Source: Anaerolineae bacterium (GTDB lineage Bacteria > Chloroflexota > Anaerolineae > 4572-78 > J111). Taken from it: a stretch of DNA of 19,807 nucleotides. A program made the position numbers and the translations under genes. The notes below the pieces were generated by a model. It was not told the origin of the DNA. It saw only the letters and a list, made by a program, of their open reading frames with translations, and did not search any database. This document shows positions 13,387-19,807 of this stretch, piece by piece. Positions within the stretch are counted from its first letter, which is position 1, and each line of letters starts with the position of its first letter. Where the stretch lies: NCBI GenBank assembly GCA_020433785.1, contig JAGRCC010000052.1, positions 1 to 19,807 of the forward strand, given 5' to 3'.

Positions 13387-15117
13387 ATGCATCGGCGTAT
13401 ATTAGCATTTGACTTCGACGGCACCCTGGCCGAAAAAGGCATCGTGCCACCGGACCTTGGAATTGCACTGGAGCGGTTACGCTCATCCGGCTGTGTTCTC
13501 TTTCTGGTTACCGGGCGGCAATTCGAGAGCGTCTCGCTGGGGTCGCTCCAGGACCTTTTTACCGGGATAGTATGGGAAAATGGCGCGGTACTCTACGACC
13601 CGGCCATCCGTGAAACATACCTGCCATTCGGGTGTATTGATCCCCGTCTGGTGGAAGCGCTGGACGCGGCCGATGTGCCAATCGAGCAGGGGCGAGCCAT
13701 TGTTTCCACCTGGGTAGAGCATAACGAAACGGTCTGGCGCGTTATCAGCGAATGGGGCGGCGATGCGGCGGTTATATATAACAAGGGCGCGGTGATGATC
13801 CTGCCGGCAGGTGCTGCCAAAGGCCCCGGTTTGGAACGCTTGCTAGGAATATGCGGCTTCTCGCCGCGCAACCTGGTTGGTTTTGGCGACGGAGAGAATG
13901 ATTTGTCCTTACTGACCTTAGGCGAATTTGGTGTGGCTATGGCCGATGCCGTGCCCTCCTTGAAGGCTATCGCAGACCTGGTGACCGCTCGGCCTGGCCC
14001 GGCCGGGGTGTTAGAGGTCCTGGACACTTACTGGCTCGACGGGCGCCGGCCTGATATTCCTCTGCGACGTGAACATCAGATCCCCTTGGGTCAAAACGAA
14101 AACAAGGTTCCAATCAGCTTGCCTGGCGCCGTGCTGGCGGGCAACAATGTGGGCGTATTTGGCGATTCAAGCAGCGGCAAGTCCTGGGTGGCCGGGCTGT
14201 TGGCCGAAGGCATGCACCAAGCCGGCTATCAGATTCTCTTGATCGACCCTGAGGGGGATTTCAGGGGTATGCATTTGCTGTCCGAATTTGTAGCGTTCGA
14301 CGGCACCCATCGAACACTACCCACTCCGGCAGTGGTTGCTAGGGTGCTGGAGGAGGCCAGCGTCTCGGTTGTACTCGATCTATGTTCGTACCCGGTCAGC
14401 CTCCGCGGCCAGTACGTGGCTGAGCTGCTGCACACGCTACGTTCTTTGAAAGAACGCAAATTTCGACCACACTGGATTGTGCTGGAAGAGGCCCAGCACT
14501 TTCTATCACCCACCGCCAATGATAGCAACACCGTCTTAACAGCATTGTTGCCTATGCTAGCCGGTGGTGGCTGGACCTTCGTTTCCTATCGCCCGGACCA
14601 ATTGGCCGAGCCTGTACTGGCTGCTTTAGATCGCTGCCTGCTAACGCGTCTGAGTGCTCCCGAGACCATCCAAGCCTTACGCCAAAAATTCAACTTTTCT
14701 GAAGAGTCTCTGGCTCACATTCCCCGCGGGCACGTCTGGCTATGTGGCGAGCATATGGTGCGGCTGTTACCGAATGCGCGGCGGGTGCCACACATCCGGC
14801 ATCTGTATAAATATCTCGACAGCCCCCTGCCGGAACACAAGCGTTTCCATTTTCGTGACAGGCAGGGCTACCTCGACCTGCAGGCGGCCAGCCTATTCGA
14901 GTTCTTACAGTTGCTCCCAGACTTACCCGCTGAAAGTTTGGCCTATCACATGGCCCGGGGTGATTTCGCCGCGTGGATCGAAGGCGCGCTGGGTGATGCG
15001 GAATTGGCAGCTCATTTGCGCAAACTTGCCCATCGATCATTGGAGAGTGAACTCTTACGTAGGGCGTTATTGCAGCGCGTATCGGCACACTATGCGGAGT
15101 TGCACGCGCGTGGTTGA
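13387..15117 (+). CDS. fusion of HAD-IIB phosphatase and HerA/DUF87-like ATPase
   Basis: This 576-aa protein joins three parts. Residues 1-210 are a HAD-IIB phosphatase with motif I DFDGT (D9, D11), motif II VTGR (T42), the motif III lysine K145 and motif IV GDGENDLSLL (D168, D172). Residues about 225-430 are a P-loop ATPase of HerA/DUF87 type with Walker A GDSSSGKS (259-266) and Walker B WIVLEEAQHF (E367/E368). Residues about 470-576 are a helical domain with AASLFEFLQLLPDLPAESL, YHMARGDFAAWIEGALGD and AAHLRKL, resembling DUF5752-type domains. Both enzymes look intact. The phosphatase substrate could be a sugar phosphate, from the family, but nothing fixes it. The ATPase part lacks DNA-processing partners nearby. 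An aggag RBS precedes the ATG. No genuine gene overlaps it. Confidence 0.9.
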   Translation: MHRRILAFDFDGTLAEKGIVPPDLGIALERLRSSGCVLFLVTGRQFESVSLGSLQDLFTGIVWENGAVLYDPAIRETYLPFGCIDPRLVEALDAADVPIEQGRAIVSTWVEHNETVWRVISEWGGDAAVIYNKGAVMILPAGAAKGPGLERLLGICGFSPRNLVGFGDGENDLSLLTLGEFGVAMADAVPSLKAIADLVTARPGPAGVLEVLDTYWLDGRRPDIPLRREHQIPLGQNENKVPISLPGAVLAGNNVGVFGDSSSGKSWVAGLLAEGMHQAGYQILLIDPEGDFRGMHLLSEFVAFDGTHRTLPTPAVVARVLEEASVSVVLDLCSYPVSLRGQYVAELLHTLRSLKERKFRPHWIVLEEAQHFLSPTANDSNTVLTALLPMLAGGGWTFVSYRPDQLAEPVLAALDRCLLTRLSAPETIQALRQKFNFSEESLAHIPRGHVWLCGEHMVRLLPNARRVPHIRHLYKYLDSPLPEHKRFHFRDRQGYLDLQAASLFEFLQLLPDLPAESLAYHMARGDFAAWIEGALGDAELAAHLRKLAHRSLESELLRRALLQRVSAHYAELHARG

Positions 15118-15255
15118 ATGGCCCACCACCATAAGAGCCGTTAATTAAGAAGGTGCCCATAGCGCGGGGGGTAAGGAGTGTCCCCCACTGTCTCACCTGT
15201 GCCGTACGCACCGTATGAAATCACAGGGATTCATAGGAGAAAAGGTAAAACTGGT

Positions 15256-15372
15256 ATGAGGAACAAAAGCAGCAGGGAGCGACGGAAGTTACTATTCATA
15301 ATTGTGGCTGTACTGGTCGTACTTTCAATGATCGTTGGTGAGTGTTTCTACCTGGTGGGTCCGGTACAGTGA
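15256..15372 (+). CDS. 38-aa single-pass membrane peptide (hypothetical)
   Basis: Starting at the ATG at 15256 (a longer reading from 15178 has no support), the peptide has a charged N-terminus, MRNKSSRERRK, and one hydrophobic helix, LLFIIVAVLVVLSMIVG, followed by a short ECFYLVGPVQ tail. Positive residues before the helix predict an inside N-terminus. An aggagaaaagg purine stretch (15233-15243) can serve as RBS. Its stop (15370-15372) shares one base with the start of the next small ORF. Function is unknown. Confidence 0.55.
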   Translation: MRNKSSRERRKLLFIIVAVLVVLSMIVGECFYLVGPVQ

Positions 15373-15464
15373 TGCCCCCTACCCCTGATCCACAGAGAGA
15401 ACTCAACCCGCAAAGCGGGGATTATGTCGGCCCCAAAGGCTTGAAGTGGACCCCCCATAGATGA
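15372..15464 (+). CDS. 30-aa ORF coupled at both ends (hypothetical)
   Basis: The ATG at 15372-15374 overlaps the preceding stop (TGATG) and the TGA at 15462-15464 overlaps the NfeD-like start (ATGA). The peptide is hydrophilic and proline-rich, beginning MPPTPDPQRELNPQSG and ending LKWTPHR, with no membrane helix. It has no clear RBS of its own, so it would depend on translational coupling. The overlaps on both sides make it more than a chance frame, but alternatively it may be only the leader that couples its neighbours. Confidence 0.4.
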   Translation: MPPTPDPQRELNPQSGDYVGPKGLKWTPHR

Positions 15465-15964
15465 AAGATAGAATCCGGGTCGTCGCTGGCTTCTTTATTC
15501 GCATACTTTATGCTCCCTTATTTCTTAAAAAGCAAGATTGGTCGGCGCGGCTTGTATTTAGATATGCGCTTCTCCAGATACCCGGATTAGCTCTGCTGGT
15601 TTTAATCCTGATTGTGATTCAACAGTGGGTTGAGCTTCCCGCCTGGTTTACCTGGGGCCTCGTCATCATCTGGGTTGTCAAGGAGGCGGCCCTGTTTCCT
15701 CTGCTCTGGCGGGCCTACGACTGGGATCACGCCGGAGATGCGAACTCGATGGTTGGCTTGCGAGGAGTGGTTCAAAAGCGGTTGTCACCTACGGGTTCTG
15801 TCAGGGTACGCGGCGAGTTGTGGCAGGCCAGGGTAATGGGAGACGGACCGCCAATTTACGAAGGAGAAGTCATTCAGGTTCGAGAAATCCGTGGTCTTAC
15901 GCTGTTCGTCGAGCCTAACCATGACATTGGTGATGGTGGTGGGGCGGATAAACCGTCTGGATGA
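15461..15964 (+). CDS. NfeD-like membrane protein
   Basis: This 167-aa protein has two hydrophobic helices (about residues 34-54 and 62-82) and a C-terminal OB-fold domain typical of NfeD: residues about 96-152 read MVGLRGVVQKRL, then VRVRGELWQARV, then GEVIQVREIRGLTLFVEP. It lacks the serine-protease domain of long NfeD proteins, so it is of the short class. Short NfeD proteins usually pair with SPFH-domain proteins in membrane microdomains, but no SPFH gene is present in this window. The start overlaps the preceding ORF by 4 bp and no good RBS is seen, so translation is probably coupled. The glycine-rich tail is of no known use. Confidence 0.85.
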   Translation: MKDRIRVVAGFFIRILYAPLFLKKQDWSARLVFRYALLQIPGLALLVLILIVIQQWVELPAWFTWGLVIIWVVKEAALFPLLWRAYDWDHAGDANSMVGLRGVVQKRLSPTGSVRVRGELWQARVMGDGPPIYEGEVIQVREIRGLTLFVEPNHDIGDGGGADKPSG

Positions 15965-16009
15965 GATGATGTTACGCTTTGATGAGCCGGTAATTTAAGG
16001 AGGATACGC

Positions 16010-17794
16010 TTGACCTTTGAAATTGCTCTGGCCTTTGCCATCCTGGTTGGGGCCTTAATAATCTTTGCGCTCGATCTTTTCTCCATTGACCTGGTGGCTC
16101 TGGCTATTATGGCCCTGATCTTAGTGCTGGGACCGATTTTGGGTATAGCGCCGGAAGAGGCCATCTCCGGCTTCAGCAACCCGGCGACGATTACGGTTCT
16201 GGCCATGTTTATTCTGAGTGGCGGCATTAGCCGCACGGGGGCAATCAACCTGCTGGCCCGGCGCATGAGCCGCTTTGCCGGAGCCGGCGAGCTGAAACAG
16301 CTCATCACCGTTATGCTGGTGGTCAGCCCCATCTCGGTTTTCATCAACAACACAGCCGCCGTAGCCATCTTGATCCCTTCGGTCATCGCCCTTGCCCACG
16401 AACACCGGCGTGCTCCATCGAAGCTGCTTATTCCGCTCTCGTTTTTCTCGCAGTTGGCCGGTGTTATCACCCTTATCGGCACCTCCACCAACATTCTGGC
16501 CAGCGTGCTCTCAGCCCGTGCCGGATACGGGGCATTTGGTATGTTTGAGTTTGCCAAGGTTGGCCTGTTAGTCTTTGTTACGGGCGCGTTGTACATCTTG
16601 TTTATCGGCCGGAAGCTGCTTCCAGAGCGGCATGTTGAACAAGAGATTACAGAGAGCTATCAGATTAAAGAGTATCTGACCGAAGTTATTATCCTGCCGG
16701 ATTCTTCCTTGGTAGGCAAGAACGTGGTTGAAAGCCACCTGAGAGAGCAATTCGACATCCACGTCTGGGAAGTTCTAAGGGACGGCCAAAAGCTGGCGCA
16801 CCCTTTAGGTACAAAAATACTCCAGGCCGGTGACATTTTATTCATCAAAGCCAACACCAGGCAGCTGCTCAAGATCAAAGATATAGAGGGCCTGGCCATT
16901 GAACCCGAAGCCCGACTGGATGGCCAGGCCCTCAAGAGTGACCGGCGGAAGCTCTTGGAGGTAGTGATCGGCACCAACTCGGACCTGATTGGTGGCACCC
17001 TTCAGAGTACCAATTTCCGCCATCACTACAACTGCACCGTAATTGCTATCCGGCAGCACGGGGAACTCATCCGGGAGCGGCTGGGCCAGGTACGCCTGCA
17101 CTTTGGGGACACCCTTCTCTTACGAGGGACGATATCCGCCCTGGCACAGATTAAACGCGAACCGGGCTTCATTGTGGGTGAGGAAGTGCCGCTAGAGGAG
17201 TTCCGAACCGAGAAGATTCCAGCGGCGTTGGCTATCGTCGCCGCTGTGGTCATCATCGCCGCGTTGGGAGTACCTATTTTGGTCACGGCCCTGGTGGGCT
17301 GCGTACTCATGGTTGTTACCGGATGCCTGAAGATGAACGAATTGCACGAGTCGATCCGTTTAGACGTGATATTCCTACTCGCGGGTGTAATCCCCCTTGG
17401 GCTGGCCCTTGAGAAGACCGGCGGGGCCCAACTATTAGCTAATCTGGCCGTCCAATCTGCCGCTTATGTTCCACCGCTCATCGTCTTGGGTATTTTCTAT
17501 TTAATGGCGATGATCCTGACAGAACTCATCTCCAACAACGCAACAGTTGTGGTTATGGTTCCCGTGGCAGTGGCTACAGCCACAACTCTGGGACTGGACC
17601 CTAAAGCATTCATTCTGGCCATCATGTTCGCCGCTTCAACCAGCTTCTCTACCCCCGTAGGTTACCAAACTAATACTATGATCTATGGACCCGGAGGCTA
17701 CAGATTTCTAGATTTTACCAGGGTAGGGCTTCCCCTCAACCTTCTGTTGGCCATCGTTACCCCCCTCTACATCTATCTTGTGTGGGGCCTCTGA
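16010..17794 (+). CDS. SLC13-family permease with two RCK_C (TrkA-C) domains
   Basis: This 594-aa inner-membrane transporter starts at TTG 16010: an aaggagg RBS ends 6 bases before it and no ATG fits. Two membrane halves (about residues 1-205 and 400-594) each carry the SLC13/DASS-type helix-hairpin signature: SVFINNTAAVAILIPSV in the first and LISNNATVVVMVPVAV in the second. Between them lie two cytoplasmic RCK_C domains (about 215-300 and 310-390), with LVGKNVVESHLREQFDIHV and GDTLLLRGTISAL. The family imports sulfate or di- and tricarboxylates, usually with Na+; the RCK_C domains suggest ligand gating. It comes 45 bp after the NfeD-like gene and is the last intact gene of the rightward run. 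No terminator follows closely. Confidence 0.93.
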   Translation: MTFEIALAFAILVGALIIFALDLFSIDLVALAIMALILVLGPILGIAPEEAISGFSNPATITVLAMFILSGGISRTGAINLLARRMSRFAGAGELKQLITVMLVVSPISVFINNTAAVAILIPSVIALAHEHRRAPSKLLIPLSFFSQLAGVITLIGTSTNILASVLSARAGYGAFGMFEFAKVGLLVFVTGALYILFIGRKLLPERHVEQEITESYQIKEYLTEVIILPDSSLVGKNVVESHLREQFDIHVWEVLRDGQKLAHPLGTKILQAGDILFIKANTRQLLKIKDIEGLAIEPEARLDGQALKSDRRKLLEVVIGTNSDLIGGTLQSTNFRHHYNCTVIAIRQHGELIRERLGQVRLHFGDTLLLRGTISALAQIKREPGFIVGEEVPLEEFRTEKIPAALAIVAAVVIIAALGVPILVTALVGCVLMVVTGCLKMNELHESIRLDVIFLLAGVIPLGLALEKTGGAQLLANLAVQSAAYVPPLIVLGIFYLMAMILTELISNNATVVVMVPVAVATATTLGLDPKAFILAIMFAASTSFSTPVGYQTNTMIYGPGGYRFLDFTRVGLPLNLLLAIVTPLYIYLVWGL

Positions 17795-18375
17795 TCACAA
17801 AACCACACAAATTGGGGCTTCCTGAGCCATCCTCCTGATCATCTAAGTCAAATGAACTTTTTTGAAGATTGTTCCACAATAGCTCAATCTGGCCCAATCA
17901 GTGCTCAAAATCGATCAAACATCGATATCAACTGTTTGAAATAGCCAAATTAATAGACGCCTGTTCTGTTTGAACATTTTCGGTCAAAAATAACGATTGC
18001 CACACAACCCAGTACCAGCGATTTTCTCCCAATGAAGTCGCCGCAAAAAAGTGTATGTGTCTTCCTTGGTTAGATTGGGTTGAAGTCAAAAATTTCTTCC
18101 ATTCAAGATGATTGCCCTTGGGTTGAGTTTTGCCAAACCGCAAAAAACCTTCCCGTTTGTGGGGAAGGTTTAGTAATTCTTTGAAATAGTGCTCGGTGGT
18201 TTATTTTCCGCTCAAAAATACTCTACGCTAACCTCAATGAGCTGTGCAGGGTACCGGATAATAATCCCCGAATTGTCAAAATGAACATTAGCCTACTAAG
18301 GAGGTCGCTAAGATCATCGCCACCCGGATTTGTAACCTTTTTCAGTGGCTCGAACGATCAACGGTCTGACGAAGG
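17795..18375. other. intergenic region, no supported gene
   Basis: Apart from the hairpin at 18145-18171, I see nothing convincing. A leftward frame stays open from about 18207 to 17928 and reads protein-like segments (GNHLEWKKFLTS, GENRWYWVVWQ), but it has no ATG or RBS and runs across the hairpin. It could be a protein scrap. There is no obvious terminator just downstream of the SLC13 gene. Confidence 0.4.
18145..18171 (-). terminator. hairpin with T-run on the minus strand
   Basis: A perfect 10-bp stem, aaaccttccc (18145-18154) with gggaaggttt (18162-18171), has a 7-nt loop. Read leftward it is followed by six T (rc of 18142-18147), the canonical intrinsic terminator form; read rightward only a weak T-tract follows. 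No leftward gene ends just to its right, so it may be left over from a lost gene, or serve poorly for the SLC13 transcript. Confidence 0.6.
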
Positions 18376-19008
18376 CTGCCACTATTTTGCCTGCTGTCTC
18401 TGGCCATCCTTAGCCTCATCAGTGGGGCGGTGGCCTGTAGCCCTGTTGCCACCGATATGTCAGCCTAAGCGTACACCTTTTATCGTCTCAAATCCGTTTG
18501 AAGAGAACAATCTTATACCGCTCGAACCCGCAGATCCTCAATGGCCAATCTCTGGAGCTGGGAAGATTTTCCGTGGATGGTTCAATCCGGGTAGACGTAG
18601 GATACCCGTTTCATCCCCGCGTCACCGGCCTCATTTCGGGCCTTAGCCAAGATGGGAGCCGCCTGGTGATTGAGTCCTATCCACCCAGCCACCATCCTCC
18701 CATTACCGAGTGGTATGTGATAGACACGACTCCCGGCCAACCCCTGGCCCATGTCAAAGATGTAACACCTCTTGCTTTAGAGGCGGGACAGGTTTGTTTG
18801 ATCCATCTGTCCAGAAGCGCGTCTATTGCCCGGTTGACCCGGACCCTGAGGCGAATGGACCAGAAGCGATGCGCCTCTCGTTGCCTACGACCTGGAGAGC
18901 GGCCAAAAAGTCGGTGAAGTAGAGTTGCCGGAGGTGCTCATCGGCAGCCGACAGACCGAGCAGATGGTCAAGGACCAGCTGGTGTGGGCCTTCCTCGAAC
19001 CCGTCGTG
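18376..19008 (+). pseudogene. decayed lipoprotein gene (WD40/beta-propeller-like)
   Basis: Pieces of one protein appear in successive frames. At 18376-18438 a lipoprotein signal reads LFCLLSLAILSLISGAVAC with the lipobox cysteine at 18436-18438. A stop comes at 18466-18468. In another frame 18460-18540 gives FIVSNPFEENNLIPLEP, then a third frame gives LGRFSVDGSIRVDVGYPFHP and ITEWYVIDTTPGQPLAHV (about 18555-18770). Finally about 18880-18950 gives VAYDLESGQKVGEVELPEVL, typical of a beta-propeller strand. At least two frameshifts and no start codon show it is dead. The last piece continues in frame into the TniB remnant. Confidence 0.55.
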
Positions 19009-19227
19009 GCCCCATCACCCTTCACTGTCAAGGGGATGGCCGCCCGGATGCTGGAACTCATCGGCGACCTTGCTGCCCACCGAGGGCCACTCTGGGCTGT
19101 GAATTCCCGGCTCATTGATTACCTGAAGTTGTGCCGGGTTCAGTTGGTTATCTTGGATGATTTTCATCATCTAGTCGACAAGGAAACAGACCGGGTTCTG
19201 GAAACCGTCTCCGACTGGCTCTGGTAA
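19009..19227 (+). pseudogene. TniB-type transposition ATPase, internal fragment
   Basis: The frame reads FTVKGMAARMLELIGDLAAHRGP, a ligand-sized loop, and then the Walker B region VQLVILDDFHHLVDKETDR and VLETVSDWL, as in TniB/TnsC AAA+ regulators of Tn7/Tn5053-type transposons. Walker A is missing on the left and the sensor and arginine-finger regions are missing on the right (stop at 19225-19227). The fragment is joined in frame to the lipoprotein scrap. It shows that a Tn5053/Tn7-like element once inserted here. Confidence 0.65.
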
Positions 19228-19395
19228 TCCAGCACCTCCGGGTCACGGTCCAGGCGCAAAATCAGTGCCAGTACCGCCCAAGACTCAAACTGAACCAGGC
19301 GGCCAGCCTTATTGGTGATGACCCCTCGAATGTTTTGCCCATTCGAGCGGATCCCGTCGCACATCTCCGGCGGGTGGTTTGCGTTTGAAACTTAT
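19205..19395 (-). pseudogene. TnsA-like endonuclease, N-terminal remnant with lost start
   Basis: Reading leftward, a perfect ctccttt-complement RBS (aaaggag, 19409-19403) lies 7 bases before ATA (19395-19393), where an ATG is expected. The frame gives SFKRKPPAGDVRR, then one extra base shifts it to IRSNGQNIRGVITNKAGRLV, QFESW and LRLDRDPEVLDYQSQ, which matches the N-terminal part of TnsA-type endonucleases (the FES and DP-V segments precede the catalytic core). It ends where the convergent TniB fragment ends; the last 25 bases fit both proteins. Start loss, frameshift and truncation make it non-functional. Confidence 0.5.
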
Positions 19396-19477
19396 GGTTT
19401 CGCTCCTTTCGTCGCTAAAGTAGATGAATTAGATTGAACCGAATGGTTCTTAACTTACTTTAACCGAAAAAGAAACG

Positions 19478-19512
19478 GACATCATCGTCAATGATGTCAA
19501 AGAACTTTTTTT
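19478..19512 (+). other. hairpin followed by T-run
   Basis: Perfect 8-bp stem gacatcat (19478-19485) and atgatgtc (19491-19498), loop cgtca, with seven T at 19506-19512 after a 7-base gap. It could be a weak terminator or part of the transposon end. The T-run overlaps the first of the degenerate repeats that follow, so the function is uncertain. Confidence 0.4.
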
Positions 19513-19702
19513 GGAGTTAGATTGGATAGATGGGCAAGGCGGGAAATTGCGGAATATTTTTCCGGGGTTGTATTGGAAAACTAAACCTTCGAAGCGCCGA
19601 CACTGACCCGTTCGAGACAGCGGGAACTTTTTCCAGACTTACGTTGGAATCGGCTACTTTTTCCGAGGTTAGTCTGGAAATTTCCGAAGGTTGGCTTCGG
19701 AA
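19503..19702 (+). repeat. four degenerate 26-bp repeats plus a hairpin
   Basis: Units at 19503-19527, 19553-19579, 19625-19650 and 19655-19680 share a pattern close to aaCTTTTTCCgagGTTagaTTGGAAa. The last two are 4 bases apart. The array ends with the perfect hairpin ttccgaag-gttgg-cttcggaa (19682-19702). The fourth unit (actttttccgaggtta) matches the reverse complement of the 16-bp repeat at 213-228 and 362-377 with one mismatch, so a dispersed repeat family is present at both ends of the window. Spacing of about 26-72 bp is irregular, unlike CRISPR. A leftward 93-codon frame over this region is a shadow. Confidence 0.6.
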
Positions 19703-19807
19703 CTGACCAGATGGTTGCGGGGAAGATTTTTCTTTTTTGCCCTGTTGGGCTACTATATTTGGGGTGATCTCGACATTATACCCTTCATCCCCTGTCAAAA
19801 TGGGTTA

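Noticed and set aside
15407..15419. cccgc-aaa-gcggg hairpin as a terminator
   Set aside because: It is short, has no T-run, and lies inside the coupled 30-aa ORF.
15874..16596. 240-codon minus-strand frame opposite the NfeD-like and SLC13 genes
   Set aside because: It is antisense to two recognised genes and has no domain; high Ile/Met/Arg content is typical of the reverse strand of a membrane-protein gene.
19503..19702. possible CRISPR array
   Set aside because: Repeat units are only about 60-80 percent alike and spacing varies from 4 to about 45 bases; no cas gene is present.

Overview
The window looks like an accessory, stress- and ion-related island from an environmental bacterium of moderate GC content. 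The style of the genes points to Chloroflexota: tandem universal stress proteins next to CorC-like and NfeD-like membrane proteins, an IS110 element, and TniB/TnsA-type transposon scraps. That placement is inference from gene style only; no rRNA or marker gene is present.

Layout: (1) 1-690 holds no intact gene. It contains a 128-bp element with inverted ends set between 16-bp direct repeats, and a leftward fragment of an ABC-transporter ATPase that keeps its Walker A motif. (2) 692-1060 (-) is a small DUF2294/MpsC-family protein. (3) About 1080-2690 is an IS110-family insertion sequence with a DEDD transposase. Its 5' non-coding region folds into two looped stems, as expected of a bridge RNA. 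(4) 2950-3115 is a promoter-like site, a structured leader and a terminator-like hairpin ahead of a two-domain universal stress protein (USP, 3175-4128). (5) 4240-8635 is a rightward run: a four-helix membrane protein of YqhA/UPF0114 type, a 32-aa membrane peptide, an amphi-Trp protein, a 46-aa membrane peptide, a P2-like cation ATPase and a 59-aa protein. (6) 8652-11215 holds a sugar nucleotidyltransferase cut short by a frameshift, a UspE-like protein, a second DUF2294/MpsC protein and an in-frame scrap of a third USP. (7) 11297-12640 is a CNNM/CBS/CorC-type transporter, followed by a decaying second copy of the USP-MpsC pair (12763-13331). (8) 13387-15117 encodes an unusual fusion of a HAD-IIB phosphatase, a HerA/DUF87-like ATPase and a helical C-terminal domain. 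Two tiny overlapping ORFs, an NfeD-like protein and an SLC13-type permease with two RCK_C domains (TTG start) follow. (9) 17795-19807 is a decay zone: a lipoprotein pseudogene runs in frame into a TniB fragment, which converges on a TnsA-like remnant with a lost start codon. The window ends in four degenerate 26-bp repeats of the same family as the repeats at the left end.

The intact genes suggest a membrane-energetics and ion-homeostasis module: a P-type ATPase, SLC13 and CorC-type transporters, MpsC-family proteins and nucleotide-binding USPs. Functional linkage is inferred from co-orientation and tight spacing. The most interesting features are the HAD-HerA fusion, the candidate bridge RNA, the overlapping small ORFs, the duplicated and decaying USP-MpsC cassette, and the shared repeat family at both ends.
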